The notes: generated by a model from the letters alone, not told the origin. Shown: positions 1 through 9,313, numbered from the stretch's first letter. The stretch: DNA of 64,000 nt from Marinomonas rhodophyticola (GCF_026113935.1 NZ_JAPEUL010000006.1:62001-126000), one strand, 5' to 3'. Made by a program: numbers and translations.

Positions 1-221
1 AAGACTTGACCAGGACTCAAGCTTTTTGAGACCTCCGTCCCTATCGCACGCTCTTTGACAGCCGCAATAAAGTCTTTAACTACAGGCAGTGCAACATCCG
101 CTTCAAGTAATGCCATGCGTACTTCGCGCAACACGTCTTGTATGTTGTCTTCGGTTAATTTTGCTCGACCTCGAATACGATCAAGCGAGGAAGTTAAGCG
201 ATTCGATAAATTGTCGAACAT
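1..221 (-). CDS. ffh: Signal recognition particle protein Ffh, N-terminal fragment (runs off window)
   Basis: The reverse strand encodes 73 residues beginning MFDNLSNRLTSSLDRIRGRA and including LREVRMALLEADVALPVV, which is the N-domain helical bundle of Ffh, the GTPase of the signal recognition particle that targets membrane proteins co-translationally. Only the N domain is present; the G and M domains lie beyond position 1. The start is the ATG at 219-221. It is divergent from ypjD and corB, a neighbourhood widely conserved in gammaproteobacteria, and the 130 bp between them should hold both promoters. Identification is from sequence recognition and is secure for this family. Confidence 0.93.
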   Translation of the reverse strand, partial: MFDNLSNRLTSSLDRIRGRAKLTEDNIQDVLREVRMALLEADVALPVVKDFIAAVKERAIGTEVSKSLSPGQV

Positions 222-351
222 ATTTGCCCTCAAATTTTGGCTCTGAATGGAAAAAACCTACGGTTTCAGTTTATCCAAGGTGAAATTGTCTCTATTATAA
301 CGGATAAATGATTATCACCCTATACCTTTACCCTGCGGAACCTTTAGTTTC

Positions 352-1119
352 ATGACTCAATTATCGCTTTGGCTTGCTTGTATCGCTTGTTTGATTGCTG
401 GCACAGCGTATTACCTACGTCCAAGAAATCGTGCCACTCAATATATTGGAGCGATTGCAATCGCCCTGCACACCTTATCACTCACACAATTATTGCTTAG
501 TAGAGACGGCTTTAATTTCTTGACCATTGGACTACTGATTGCATTAATCGGAAATAGCTTACTGTGGTTTAGTAATCGTGACAAAGATTTGTCTTTGCTG
601 CTTGGCGCTGCCTTCCCTCTCGGTTCGGTCATTATTGCACTAAATGCCATCGAACCTTGGAACTTAACCCCCTTACACAGTAACTCCTGGGGTACAAGCG
701 CTCACATTCTGATCGCATCCGTGGCTTACAGCTTATTTACGACAGCCTGCGGTGTCGGCATTTTACTTGCCATGCAAGAATATCAACTGAAGCATCACAA
801 ATTAAAGCAACTACTTAGAGTACCACCACTGCAAGTACTAGAACGTTTAATGTTTGAATTCATTTGGGCTGCTTTCATTTTATTGACCATTACTATAGCA
901 ACAGGTTTTTATTTTATTGAAGACATGTTTGCACAGCATCTTGTTCATAAAACGTTTTTCACTATCGCCTCTTGGTTTGTGTTTGCAGGGCTATTATTAG
1001 GAAGATACATAGCTGGCTGGCGTGGTCAACTAGCTGTCAAGCTAACGTTAAGCGGCTTTTTTCTATTGATGCTCGGCTATTTTGGCAGCCAAATAGTGCT
1101 GCAAATTTTATTGTCATGA
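352..1119 (+). CDS. ypjD: Inner membrane protein YpjD, cytochrome c assembly (CcsA/CcmC-like) family
   Basis: A 255-residue, almost entirely hydrophobic protein with about eight predicted membrane segments, close in length to E. coli YpjD (about 263 aa). The segment around residues 115-145 (WGTSAHILIASVAYSLFTTA) matches the core of the cytochrome c assembly/CcsA family, whose better-known members handle haem; the true function of YpjD is not settled. It lies divergently to ffh and just upstream of the corB-like gene, with which it may be co-transcribed (83 bp gap). Family assignment is good; a role in haem handling is only inferred from the family. Confidence 0.82.
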   Translation: MTQLSLWLACIACLIAGTAYYLRPRNRATQYIGAIAIALHTLSLTQLLLSRDGFNFLTIGLLIALIGNSLLWFSNRDKDLSLLLGAAFPLGSVIIALNAIEPWNLTPLHSNSWGTSAHILIASVAYSLFTTACGVGILLAMQEYQLKHHKLKQLLRVPPLQVLERLMFEFIWAAFILLTITIATGFYFIEDMFAQHLVHKTFFTIASWFVFAGLLLGRYIAGWRGQLAVKLTLSGFFLLMLGYFGSQIVLQILLS

Positions 1120-1201
1120 TAAACAAAGACACAAAGTCATTTGACACTAAGATCCTAAATACGAATAATCCTTTTATCTACATAACTGAGGCGATCCCTT
1201 T

Positions 1202-2458
1202 TTGAACGATATCCCCTTAAGTGTTCTTGGTGGAACACTTTTTTGTCTAATCATACTGTCCGCTTTCTTTTCGAGTTCCGAAACAGGGATGTTGTCGTTA
1301 AACAAATATCGACTGAAACATCTGGTGAAGAGCAAGAACCGTTCCGCAATGAAAGTAAGCACCTTATTAGAGCGCCCTGACAGACTCATTGGTGTTATAT
1401 TAATTGGTAACAATTTTGTAAATATCCTCTCCTCTGCTATTGCCACTATCATTGCCGTTCGTCTTTGGGGTGATGCTGGTGTTGCCATAGCAACCGGCGC
1501 ACTCACCATGGTGATTTTGATCTTCGCTGAAGTCACACCAAAAACACTAGCCGCTATACACCCAGAAAAAATCGCTTTCCCCGCATCATGGGTTTTGTCT
1601 GTTTTGCTAAAAGCCTTGTATCCACTCGTGTTTATAGTCAACACACTGTCAAATGGACTGTTACGCTTAATTGGCGTTCATGCCTCTCAAACCAATCATG
1701 ACACTTTAGATTCTGAGGAACTAAGAACTGTTGTCAACGAGGCAAGCGGCTTAATACCTGCAGCCCACCAAGAAATGCTGCTGTCTATATTAGATTTAGA
1801 AAAAGTCTCTGTTGAAGACATCATGATTCCTAAAAACGAAGTCATCGGTATTGACCTTGAAGACTCGATAGAAGAAATCATTGAACAGATCTGCCAAAGC
1901 AGACACACACGCATGCCTGTCTACAATGGCGAAATAAACAAAATAATCGGTATCCTACACGCACGACATGCAGCCATGTTTTTACGCGACCCAATGCCAT
2001 CCAAAGCGGCCTTGTTAAAAGCAACGGTTGAACCTTATTTCATTCCAGAAAGCACATCATTAAACACGGTGCTACTCAATTTCCAAAAGGATCACCAACA
2101 AATGGGAATCGTAGTGGATGAGTACGGAGACGTGCAAGGCATAGCAGCCTTAGAAGACGTGCTGGAGGAAATCGTTGGTGAATTTACACCACCAACACTA
2201 GACGAAGAAGAAGAGATACAAAGTCTCGATGATGGCTCTTTTAGAATAGAAGGATCAACGCACATCCGCGAAATCAATAAAACGCTTAATTGGCACTTGC
2301 CGACAAATGGACCAAAAACATTAAATGGCCTCATTATTGAAACACTGGAGTTTATCCCTGAGCACCCTATTAGCCTATGGGTCGGACATTACATGATTGA
2401 AATCCAAGAAATTGAAGACAAAGTCGTCAAATACGCAAAACTCCAATTAAAGCGTTAA
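1202..2458 (+). CDS. corB: CorB/YfjD-type CNNM domain protein with CBS pair
   Basis: The 418-residue product has the CNNM/CorB architecture: an N-terminal DUF21 membrane domain with about four helices (residues 1-190), two CBS domains (about 205-330, including VEDIMIPKNEV and GIVVDEYGDVQGIAALEDVLEEI) and a C-terminal CorC/HlyC domain (about 345-415). Family members are linked to magnesium and cobalt homeostasis, probably as Mg2+ exporters. The start is a TTG at 1202, preceded by GAGG ten bases upstream; no better ATG is visible. It follows ypjD and is separated by 10 bp from a Nudix gene, suggesting a three-gene unit. Confidence 0.86.
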   Translation: MNDIPLSVLGGTLFCLIILSAFFSSSETGMLSLNKYRLKHLVKSKNRSAMKVSTLLERPDRLIGVILIGNNFVNILSSAIATIIAVRLWGDAGVAIATGALTMVILIFAEVTPKTLAAIHPEKIAFPASWVLSVLLKALYPLVFIVNTLSNGLLRLIGVHASQTNHDTLDSEELRTVVNEASGLIPAAHQEMLLSILDLEKVSVEDIMIPKNEVIGIDLEDSIEEIIEQICQSRHTRMPVYNGEINKIIGILHARHAAMFLRDPMPSKAALLKATVEPYFIPESTSLNTVLLNFQKDHQQMGIVVDEYGDVQGIAALEDVLEEIVGEFTPPTLDEEEEIQSLDDGSFRIEGSTHIREINKTLNWHLPTNGPKTLNGLIIETLEFIPEHPISLWVGHYMIEIQEIEDKVVKYAKLQLKR

Positions 2459-2468
2459 GGAAAAACTC

Positions 2469-3014
2469 ATGAGATACTGCCCGCAATGTGGTCATTCCGT
2501 CAACATGACCATTCCATCTGGTGATAATCGCATCAGAGCGGTGTGCCCAAATTGCGAGCATATCGATTACGACAATCCTAGGCTGATCACAGGAACAATA
2601 CCCATATTTGACGGCAAAGTCTTATTATGTCGACGCAATATAGAGCCACGCCTTGGCTTCTGGACTTTACCTGCCGGGTTTATGGAAAACCAAGAAACCA
2701 CCCGCGAAGGTGCTCTGCGTGAAACACTAGAAGAAAGTGGCTCCACGGCAATCTGTAAACAAGCCTTTAGCATGATCAGCATCCCTAGAATCAACCAAGT
2801 TCATCTTTTTTATATCGCAGAATTAGAAAAGGACGACTTTCATGCAACAGAAGAGAGCTCCGAAGTTGCACTGTTTGGGCTGGACGAAATACCTTGGGAT
2901 GAACTGGCGTTCAGTAGTGTTTCTAAAACCATAGAATTTTTCATTGCTGACCACAAAAAAGGCCAGTACGGTTTTCATGAAGACACCATTCACTTTAACA
3001 CTGTATCTGAATAA
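2469..3014 (+). CDS. Nudix hydrolase with N-terminal zinc ribbon
   Basis: A 181-residue protein with an N-terminal zinc ribbon (C4-x2-C7 and C26-x2-C29) followed by a Nudix fold. The Nudix box at residues 70-92 has the G-x5-E-x7-R-E-x2-E-E-x-G pattern intact, so it should hydrolyse a nucleoside diphosphate linked to another moiety with Mg2+ or Mn2+. The precise substrate is not evident; zinc-ribbon Nudix proteins of this size are often listed as ADP-ribose or NUDIX-NADH type enzymes. It starts at an ATG with AAGGA just upstream, 10 bp after corB. Its last 20 bases overlap the convergent NIF3-like gene. Confidence 0.83.
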   Translation: MRYCPQCGHSVNMTIPSGDNRIRAVCPNCEHIDYDNPRLITGTIPIFDGKVLLCRRNIEPRLGFWTLPAGFMENQETTREGALRETLEESGSTAICKQAFSMISIPRINQVHLFYIAELEKDDFHATEESSEVALFGLDEIPWDELAFSSVSKTIEFFIADHKKGQYGFHEDTIHFNTVSE

Positions 3015-3303
3015 AATGGTAGGCCACCTCTTCATAGGGGTGCGCTAACAACAAAGCCGCCAAAACACTCGCCTTAACTTCCTCACTCAACACCATTTCC
3101 ACCCGATATTCATCAACAAGCTCTAATTCATCGACCTTACCAAGAAAAGGTGCCGCTCCTTTTTTCGGCCTAAACTGCCCCTGCCCTTTTACTTGCCAAC
3201 AACAAGAATCATAGTTTCCCATTGAACCTGCACCAGCCGAAAACACAGCTTGTTTGACAGATTCTAAATGAGACTCAGGTACATAAAACACTAACGAATA
3301 CAT
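2995..3303 (-). CDS. NIF3/YqfO C-terminal-domain-like small protein
   Basis: About 102 residues starting MYSLVFYVPESHLESVKQAV, with GAGSMGNYDSCCWQVKGQGQ in the middle and HPYEEVAYHF near the end. This is the small PII-like domain that is inserted in YqfO-type NIF3 proteins and occurs alone in many proteobacteria. The biochemical role is not known. The ATG at 3303 is preferred over an in-frame TTG at 3315 because it has a GGA-type ribosome site six to eight bases upstream and matches the domain start. The gene is convergent with, and overlaps, the Nudix hydrolase by 20 bp. Confidence 0.78.
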   Translation of the reverse strand: MYSLVFYVPESHLESVKQAVFSAGAGSMGNYDSCCWQVKGQGQFRPKKGAAPFLGKVDELELVDEYRVEMVLSEEVKASVLAALLLAHPYEEVAYHFIQIQC

Positions 3304-3350
3304 ACTATTTTCCAACAGCTCTACAAAAGCAAAAACTCAACTTATTAAGC

Positions 3351-4214
3351 TCACCAAAAGCTAGCCTGCTCCTGACTTTGCGGCAGAAGTAAAGCGCTCT
3401 GATAATTGGGTGTTAATAAACGGACCTTTTTATCCAATTGTGCCGCTAGAGTGGGCGCCGCGATATTATCCGATGAATGCACAAACACACTTGGCGTGAG
3501 TCCTTCAGATAGCCACTGAGACAATTTAGCCGCCCACTGATCTAACCACAATTCATTACGCGGCAAATCCGGATGACCAATAAAACGCACAACTGGATGA
3601 CTCGCAGTCGCAACGGGATGACAAGGCACTCTCGGCTTTTTCTTCTGAGCATCAACCAGACTTTCACAATAAGCTTCCGTAGAAAAAACTGGCCTAGAAT
3701 CCATCACCACACGATTTACATGACGATCGGACAAGCCAGCTAAAAAACGCGGCTCGATATGAGCCTTATCAAAATAAGCTAAGTTTCGCACCTCTACAGA
3801 CAAAGGTGTAGAAAGCGTCCACATATCACACAACGCCAAAATAGCATCTAAAGCCCGCTCATCACATATTGCAGGAAATTGTAGCATAGTTGGGCCAAGC
3901 TTATTCTGTAGCGGTTGCAGCGAAAGCATAAAGGCCACCCAATCCTGCTGAACATCAAGCCATGGACGTTCCAATAATCGATGCGTTACTGTTTGCGGTG
4001 CTTTAAAGCTAAATTTAAACCCTTCGCCAACTGAGTTATACCAACGCAATAACTGAGTATCATCGACTTTAGTATAAAAAGTACTGCCAACTTCAACCGT
4101 TGAAAACACTTGCGAATATCGACCAATTCTATCTCCAGCGGATAAAGAAGCAGCATAGAGCCAATTCACCCAAGCTGGATGTTGCCATTGTGCCATACCG
4201 TAATAAATAGTCAT
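3351..4214 (-). CDS. DUF72 (YecE-like) family protein
   Basis: A 287-residue protein with the DUF72/YecE signature: YYGMAQWQHPAWV at the N-terminus, YSQVFSTVEVGSTFY at residues 33-47 and FKFSFKAPQTVTH at about 67-79. The family is predicted to be a TIM barrel; no reaction has been established. The ATG at 4214 overlaps the restored stop codon of greB as ATGA, so the two are probably translationally coupled. No signal peptide or membrane segment is visible. Confidence 0.85.
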   Translation of the reverse strand: MTIYYGMAQWQHPAWVNWLYAASLSAGDRIGRYSQVFSTVEVGSTFYTKVDDTQLLRWYNSVGEGFKFSFKAPQTVTHRLLERPWLDVQQDWVAFMLSLQPLQNKLGPTMLQFPAICDERALDAILALCDMWTLSTPLSVEVRNLAYFDKAHIEPRFLAGLSDRHVNRVVMDSRPVFSTEAYCESLVDAQKKKPRVPCHPVATASHPVVRFIGHPDLPRNELWLDQWAAKLSQWLSEGLTPSVFVHSSDNIAAPTLAAQLDKKVRLLTPNYQSALLLPQSQEQASFW

Positions 4215-4718
4215 GCTGTTACTTGTCGGTACTCAACAGCATCAATAAGGTAGGTTTTCTCTCCACCGGCAAGGCGAATAACCACCTCATCCCCTTCTTG
4301 CTTTTTGAGTAAAGCCCGGCCACCGGAGAATCAATACTGATATAATTTGGATTATGGTCCAGTTCATCTGGCCCAACAATTCGATACTCTTTTATGCTTC
4401 CCATTTCATCTTCTAGTGTCACCCAAGCACCAAAAACACTCGTTGTTGATCGCTAGGAAAGCGATCAACAACCGTACAAATGTCTAAACGCTTCTCTAAA
4501 TAACGTACGCGACGGTCAATTTCACGCAGCTGTTTTTTGCCATAAATATACTCGGCATTCTCTGAACGGTCACCTTGTGCAGCAGCCTCCCGAACAGTTT
4601 CAGTCACGGCAGGACGCTTCTCTTTCCACAAATATTTTAGCTCTGCCAACAGAGCCTGAGCACCTTCTTGAGTAATATAAGCAGATTTTGGTGGTGAAGG
4701 GGGACGATATCGACTCAT
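4211..4718 (-). CDS. greB: Transcript cleavage factor GreB, broken by two 1-base deletions as sequenced
   Basis: GreB rescues backtracked RNA polymerase by stimulating transcript cleavage. The N-terminal coiled-coil half is clear ([20 protein letters not shown]), but the frame is lost at 4432-4436, where five A (T on the coding strand) replace the six needed for VFFGAW. It is lost again near 4314-4321, where one C or G is missing before [11 protein letters not shown]. Adding both bases gives a continuous protein of 169 residues ending VEYRQVTA, with TGA at 4211-4213 overlapping the ATG of the DUF72 gene. The start MSRYRPP (4718) has GGTGG seven bases upstream and is preferred over 4736. Both lesions look like sequencing errors, but a real pseudogene cannot be excluded. 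Confidence 0.82.
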
Positions 4719-4751
4719 TAATAGCCACCTTTTCAATGATTAAAAACAACA

Positions 4752-4790
4752 GTAAAAACAAAAATGCCGCCAATGATTACTTGGCGGCAT
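4752..4790 (-). terminator. Rho-independent terminator downstream of mscS
   Basis: A perfect 10-bp stem (ATGCCGCCAA at 4764-4773 with TTGGCGGCAT at 4781-4790, loop of seven) is followed on the minus strand by a T-rich run (TTTTTGTTTTTAC). It lies between mscS and greB and should end the mscS transcript. Confidence 0.88.
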
Positions 4791-4829
4791 TATGAGCGTT
4801 ATAGTGCTAAGAAATTACACCATATAAGC

Positions 4830-5660
4830 TTAAGATTCTTGCTTGTGCACGTGAACATCCATTTGAGGGTATGGAATACCGACACCACGCTCATCAAAAG
4901 CGTATTTAATTTTCTCTAAGAGATCGGCGCGCACAGCCCAATAATCTCCAGAAGCCACCCAAGGTCGCAAGAAGAAATTGACTGAACTGTCAGCCAATTC
5001 AGACACGGCAATTAAACAAGAAGGCTCTTTTAGAATACGCTCGTCAGCACTCACAATGTCTTCCATAATCTGTTTTGCCAAACGGATATCTGCGTCATAA
5101 CTGATACCAATTACAAGGTCGAGACGACGAGTGGCTTCACGCGAAAAGTTCACAATAGAACCGTCCATGATCGACGAATTTGGCATGATAATAACGCGAT
5201 TATCTGGTGTTTTAAGATATGTATGAAATAGCTCTATACGATTCACTGTGCCCATTTGGCCACCAGCATCAATAAAGTCACCCGACCGAAACGGGCGCAA
5301 TAAAATAATAAGCACACCCGACGCAAAGTTAGACAAAGAACCTTGCAAAGCCAAACCAACGGCTAGGCCGGCCGCACCAAGAATGGCAATAAAAGAGGTC
5401 GTTTCAACACCGATTTGCCCCAGCGCCATTAAAGCCACACCAGCAAACATCAAAGCATATAAAATGCTCGATGCGAAGCCCGCCACCGCTTGATCAACAG
5501 ACGCTTTGAGTAAGCGTTTTTCACACCAATGAGACACTTTGGCGGCAACAAATTTGCCCACAAAAAAAACAATGAGACCAATCGATAAATTAATCACTGT
5601 ATCAACTAACCAAGGCATCCACTCAGATCCCTGCTCAAACAACGCCTCTAACTCATTCAT
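4830..5660 (-). CDS. mscS: Small-conductance mechanosensitive channel, MscS family
   Basis: The 276-residue length and three N-terminal membrane helices match MscS, which opens under membrane tension to release solutes after hypo-osmotic shock. The pore helix TM3 lies at about residues 93-121 with the typical Gly/Ala pattern (ILGAAGLAVGLALQGSLSNF), followed by the cytoplasmic beta domain with PFRSGDFI and MPNSSIMDGSIVNFS. The C-terminal vestibule ends at IPYPQMDVHVH. The ATG at 5660 is the only good start. A strong terminator follows at 4752-4790, so the gene appears to be a separate unit, which suits an osmotic-stress function in a marine bacterium. Confidence 0.93.
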   Translation of the reverse strand: MNELEALFEQGSEWMPWLVDTVINLSIGLIVFFVGKFVAAKVSHWCEKRLLKASVDQAVAGFASSILYALMFAGVALMALGQIGVETTSFIAILGAAGLAVGLALQGSLSNFASGVLIILLRPFRSGDFIDAGGQMGTVNRIELFHTYLKTPDNRVIIMPNSSIMDGSIVNFSREATRRLDLVIGISYDADIRLAKQIMEDIVSADERILKEPSCLIAVSELADSSVNFFLRPWVASGDYWAVRADLLEKIKYAFDERGVGIPYPQMDVHVHKQES

Positions 5661-5728
5661 AATGTTTAAACCCTATGCTCTTCCATTTTAAAATTTAGAC
5701 CTTTTTCACGACAACCGTGCCAATGGCC

Positions 5729-6100
5729 TCAGACCAAATAGTGTAATTTATGCTGCCACTCATCAAGTAACAATTCCAGCTGTGATAACCCTTTTTTGTT
5801 AAAAGAGATACAAAACTGACCATTTATTAATTGCGTCCCTTTTATTCCAAACTCATCAATCAGCAAACACCGCTCTCTTAATTCATCCAGTGCATCATCG
5901 TCTCTCACCGTCATACCAAGAAAGGCATGCCATTCATATTCAGGCAAAACACCCTGTATCGCCCTTTTAAGCAAAGCAACACACTGCTCTTGTGTTAACC
6001 TATAATAAGGTACTTTCGATTGATGACGAATAAAAAACAACACCAACAAAATCAGCAATAAAAATAAGAAAACAATAGAAACCAGCAGTTGAATAAACAT
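5729..6100 (-). CDS. Hypothetical protein with N-terminal membrane anchor
   Basis: A 123-residue protein with one strongly hydrophobic N-terminal segment (LLVSIVFLFLLLILLVLFFI) and a soluble remainder with no motif I recognise. Its ATG (6098-6100) shares one base with the stop of the upstream DUF2489 gene (TAATG), so the two are almost certainly translated as a pair. Both products have a single N-terminal anchor followed by a small cytoplasmic domain, suggesting they act together at the membrane. No function is proposed. Confidence 0.7.
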   Translation of the reverse strand: MFIQLLVSIVFLFLLLILLVLFFIRHQSKVPYYRLTQEQCVALLKRAIQGVLPEYEWHAFLGMTVRDDDALDELRERCLLIDEFGIKGTQLINGQFCISFNKKGLSQLELLLDEWQHKLHYLV

Positions 6101-6558
6101 TATTTGAAATCATGAGCCATTAGCGATGCTTTCGCCCGCAGCAAATGCTCAGCGTATTCCGTTTCATATCCATCCATTTCTCGTCGAAATTTTATTTTCG
6201 CAGATTTTGGCAAACTCCCCCACTGCTCGTGGGTTGGAATGTGCTGTGTTTTTTCAGCCATAATGTAAAAAGCGGAAATATCGTCATGTTCCGACAAATC
6301 TTCACTCAACTGATCCAATAAATTTTTGATTCGAATGCTGGCTTCAATCCAATTAACCTCATCAGTCCCAGCCACACTCAACAACACCCTGATACTATCA
6401 ATCCTTTTTTGACGCTCTTCAAGAAAGCGGTCTTCTCCTGCTTGAACCTTCTCTTCTCGTATTTTATTTAATTTAAGCTGATGCCGAATAAACCAAAGCG
6501 AAGCCACGATAACAAGCAATGAACACAGCAACATAATCAAAAAAGCAGTAAAAGACAT
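6100..6558 (-). CDS. DUF2489 family membrane-anchored protein
   Basis: About 152 residues: one N-terminal membrane helix (residues 3-24), a charged coiled-coil-like stretch (EEKVQAGEDRFLEERQKR) and a helical domain matching DUF2489 by overall pattern. The ATG at 6558 is preferred over an in-frame TTG at 6573, because a GGATTGATT ribosome site precedes it and the membrane helix starts directly after it. It is coupled to the downstream 123-residue protein by a one-base stop/start overlap. The function of DUF2489 is unknown. Confidence 0.72.
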   Translation of the reverse strand: MSFTAFLIMLLCSLLVIVASLWFIRHQLKLNKIREEKVQAGEDRFLEERQKRIDSIRVLLSVAGTDEVNWIEASIRIKNLLDQLSEDLSEHDDISAFYIMAEKTQHIPTHEQWGSLPKSAKIKFRREMDGYETEYAEHLLRAKASLMAHDFK

Positions 6559-6716
6559 AATCAATCCAATCAAAATAAATAGTAATCAAGCGAAGACTTA
6601 AGTATACCAAGTTGCGATTAATGCAACCCATCACCCACGCTGTTCAGATATAAATGCATATTGTTATGCTTGTTTTTACGGCATATTAATAAACATAAAA
6701 CCCTCAAAGTCCCAGT

Positions 6717-7529
6717 CTATTTTTCACAACGTATCAAGACCAGAAGCTCTTTAAACAAGTGAGGCGTCGACACAATTAACCCTTCTCCATTAACCACTTC
6801 AGGCCAAATTGAAGTATGGGGTAAATAATATCCCACGACCGCCCCCGACTCTTCCGCAATTAACGCTCCAGCCACCATATCCCAAGGTTTCACACTTTCA
6901 AAATAAGCATCTAAACGTCCAGCCGCCACCCAACACAAATCCAGTGCAGCCGAGCCATTGCGACGAATATCCTGACAATGATGCAAAATACGTGATACAC
7001 GATCTACAATCGGCAATAACGCTGTTTTTTGATAAGGAAACCCCGTTGCTACCAACGCATTCCTTAACTGTTTTGCACCAGAAACAGCCAAAGGTTTGCC
7101 ATTACAAAAGGCACCTGAACCTTTTAACGCCCAGAAGCATTCCCCTAAAAATGGCGCGTTCACAACCCCTAAAATACGCTCTCTGCCGACATAAAGACCA
7201 ATTGAAACCGCGACATGGTGATGCCCATGGGCAAAATTCACCGTACCATCAATTGGATCAATCACCCACACAGGCACATTGTCGGCAATAGCACTAAGGT
7301 CCATATGAGGAGATGACTCTTCTGATAAAATAGAATGCTTAGGATAATGCTCACGAATACGACCGCAAATAAACTGATCTACCGCAATGTCAGTCGAAGT
7401 CACTAACTCATGGTCCATTTTATAATCACGCACGAAACTTGAGTTCTTACGCGCTTCCGCAATCATATCGCCTGCTTTTATAGCAAGGTTTTTCGCAAAC
7501 TCTAACCACTCGGTATAGTTGTTGGACAC
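6717..7529 (-). CDS. Inositol monophosphatase family protein (SuhB/CysQ-like)
   Basis: The 270-residue product carries the Mg2+-dependent phosphatase signatures of the inositol monophosphatase superfamily: E70-E71 in ILSEES, D91PIDGT96 and W216D217 in KPWDMVAGALIAEESG. Enzymes of this group remove phosphate from inositol phosphates, 3'-phosphoadenosine phosphates or similar small molecules; the exact substrate cannot be told here. The start is GTG at 7529, supported by AGGAG seven bases upstream. It lies 33 bp downstream of a carboxylesterase on the same strand and may be co-transcribed. Confidence 0.85.
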   Translation of the reverse strand: MSNNYTEWLEFAKNLAIKAGDMIAEARKNSSFVRDYKMDHELVTSTDIAVDQFICGRIREHYPKHSILSEESSPHMDLSAIADNVPVWVIDPIDGTVNFAHGHHHVAVSIGLYVGRERILGVVNAPFLGECFWALKGSGAFCNGKPLAVSGAKQLRNALVATGFPYQKTALLPIVDRVSRILHHCQDIRRNGSAALDLCWVAAGRLDAYFESVKPWDMVAGALIAEESGAVVGYYLPHTSIWPEVVNGEGLIVSTPHLFKELLVLIRCEK

Positions 7530-7561
7530 AAAGAACTCCTAACGTTTCCTACTTATTAACA

Positions 7562-8230
7562 CTAAGCTAATACAGTATTTAGCCAGTGCGAAATATCTTG
7601 CGCCTGCTCAGGGCAAACTGAATGAGGCATATTATAAGTCTGATATGACACAGAATATCCCTTGGATAACAGGCAATCTTTTGCTTGCACCGCTAAAACT
7701 GGCGCAACCACTGGATCTTGCAAACCGTGATGAATGAGAATAGGAGTATGACCATTAGGACAAACATCCGCTTCAACCACCTCATTAGCATTAACCAAAT
7801 AAGTCGATAATGCTAAAACACCTGCCAATACATGCTTAGATTGAAGTGCCGTCTGATAAGCAATAACGCCACCCTGAGAAAAGCCCGCTAATACAATACG
7901 ATTTGGGGCGATACCTTGATTAATTTGATCCTGTATCAATTGCTCAATCTGACAACTGGATTCTGCAATATTAGCCAAATCCACTTTTCGCTCTAACGTC
8001 ATTTCGTAAATGTCATACCAAGCTCGCATCATCATACCTCCGTTGACCGTTACAGGACGGCGCGGCGCATGAGGAAACACAAAACGGACCTTTAGCGTAG
8101 GCAACAAAGACAAGGCGGGAACCAAAGACTCAAAATCATGACCATCCGACCCAAGACCATGCAACCAAATAATGGCTGCATCAGGTTGATCGCTCGTTTC
8201 AACAAGAACAGATGGCAATAATTCAGTCAT
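7562..8230 (-). CDS. Carboxylesterase/acyl-protein thioesterase-like alpha/beta hydrolase
   Basis: The 222-residue enzyme has the phospholipase/carboxylesterase fold: an oxyanion segment LHGLGSDGHD at residues 23-32, the nucleophile elbow GFSQGG with Ser118, an acid in HHGLQDPVV and a His in NMPHSVCPEQ near the end. Such proteins (EstB/carboxylesterase 2) hydrolyse short acyl esters. The ATG at 8230 is chosen over a GTG at 8239 because GGAG lies eight bases upstream. It has no signal peptide and should be cytoplasmic. The phosphatase gene follows 33 bp downstream. Confidence 0.86.
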   Translation of the reverse strand: MTELLPSVLVETSDQPDAAIIWLHGLGSDGHDFESLVPALSLLPTLKVRFVFPHAPRRPVTVNGGMMMRAWYDIYEMTLERKVDLANIAESSCQIEQLIQDQINQGIAPNRIVLAGFSQGGVIAYQTALQSKHVLAGVLALSTYLVNANEVVEADVCPNGHTPILIHHGLQDPVVAPVLAVQAKDCLLSKGYSVSYQTYNMPHSVCPEQAQDISHWLNTVLA

Positions 8231-8332
8231 TTTTAACACTCCAAAAAAATAGGCTATAGCAGTTTGCCATAGCCTATCATATTTGCCATTTATCGCTCGA
8301 CTGTCATCTGAACTTAATCATGACCGCCAAAC

Positions 8333-9313
8333 CTAATGCTCTATAGGAAATCGCATTTCCACAACACCTTGCTCTCTATTTAATCGGAACAACACATCAG
8401 CTCGCTCAGGCATGACCGCTAACATATGTCGAGTCAGCCTTTCGTAATACTGCATAAACTCCTTCAACTCATCCGATGACATCACTTTTAAATCAATGGT
8501 ATCCAATAAGACACCGTGTATATCATGAAGATGGCTTTCTAGAACTCGCTCTTGTTTGTTTCGCCAGCCATAAACCACATCATAACTAGGCGCTTGCATC
8601 CAAACCATGAGATCTATTTTCGCAAACAACTTTTTATAATCGTCTTTTAAAAGCTGATTAACCTTATTGCGCCACAAGCAATCTGCATCCATATCCGCTT
8701 CAAGTCCATTGATTGGGTGCTGTATATTGCCTCGCATGGGCGGCGCACCAACACACCACCCCTCAAACAACACAACATCAACAGGACCTTGAACTTCCTG
8801 CCATAAATGTACAGGCTTTCGGTCATCGACAGATTTATCAAAGCAAGGAAACTTCATCACTTCGCCATCTTTCAGGTTTTTCAACCTTTCAAAAAGCACT
8901 AGTGCCAAGCTCACATCGTGCGTTCCAGGTACACCTCGAACAGAAAACATCGGAGTCGTTTGACTGGCAAATTTAAGTCGTTCATGACGAGTGCTGTATA
9001 AGTCATCCAAACTGAGCACTATACAATTTAACTCAAAGCCTTTATTCATTATTCGACTTATCACATTGCAAAAAGTCGTTTTTCCACAGCCTTGAGCACC
9101 GCCAAGCCCCACAACCAATGGTCCATGCCCAACACGAGCCTTCTCACTTAGCCAGCTCGCAAAAGGCAAATACAGACGATCTAATTGATCGACCAACGAT
9201 GGATCAGCATACAAACGCCCCAAAGTTTGTTCTACCTCAAATCGTAGCCGCTGAGATAAAGGCCCCGGCATATTCAAGTTTACTTCGTTAAACTTACGCT
9301 CTTGTTTAAACAT
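8333..9313 (-). CDS. P-loop kinase related to D-glycerate 3-kinase (GLYK)
   Basis: The 326-residue protein has a Walker A motif GGAQGCGKTT at residues 71-80 and further blocks typical of the glycerate 3-kinase/uridine kinase-like group (LSLDDLYSTRHERLKFA, FPCFDKSVDDRKP, VVLFEGWCVG). The family phosphorylates D-glycerate in photorespiration or serine-linked metabolism, but many bacterial members are untested. The ATG at 9313 has a strong GGAGGGGG site in front. It is downstream of dinB on the same strand with a 74 bp gap, and nothing suggests a shared function. Substrate assignment is by family only. Confidence 0.78.
   Translation of the reverse strand: MFKQERKFNEVNLNMPGPLSQRLRFEVEQTLGRLYADPSLVDQLDRLYLPFASWLSEKARVGHGPLVVGLGGAQGCGKTTFCNVISRIMNKGFELNCIVLSLDDLYSTRHERLKFASQTTPMFSVRGVPGTHDVSLALVLFERLKNLKDGEVMKFPCFDKSVDDRKPVHLWQEVQGPVDVVLFEGWCVGAPPMRGNIQHPINGLEADMDADCLWRNKVNQLLKDDYKKLFAKIDLMVWMQAPSYDVVYGWRNKQERVLESHLHDIHGVLLDTIDLKVMSSDELKEFMQYYERLTRHMLAVMPERADVLFRLNREQGVVEMRFPIEH

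Noticed and set aside
8647-8976. Opposed short ORFs inside the glycerate-kinase-like gene
   Set aside because: They are shadows of the long minus-strand frame, which carries the P-loop and family motifs.
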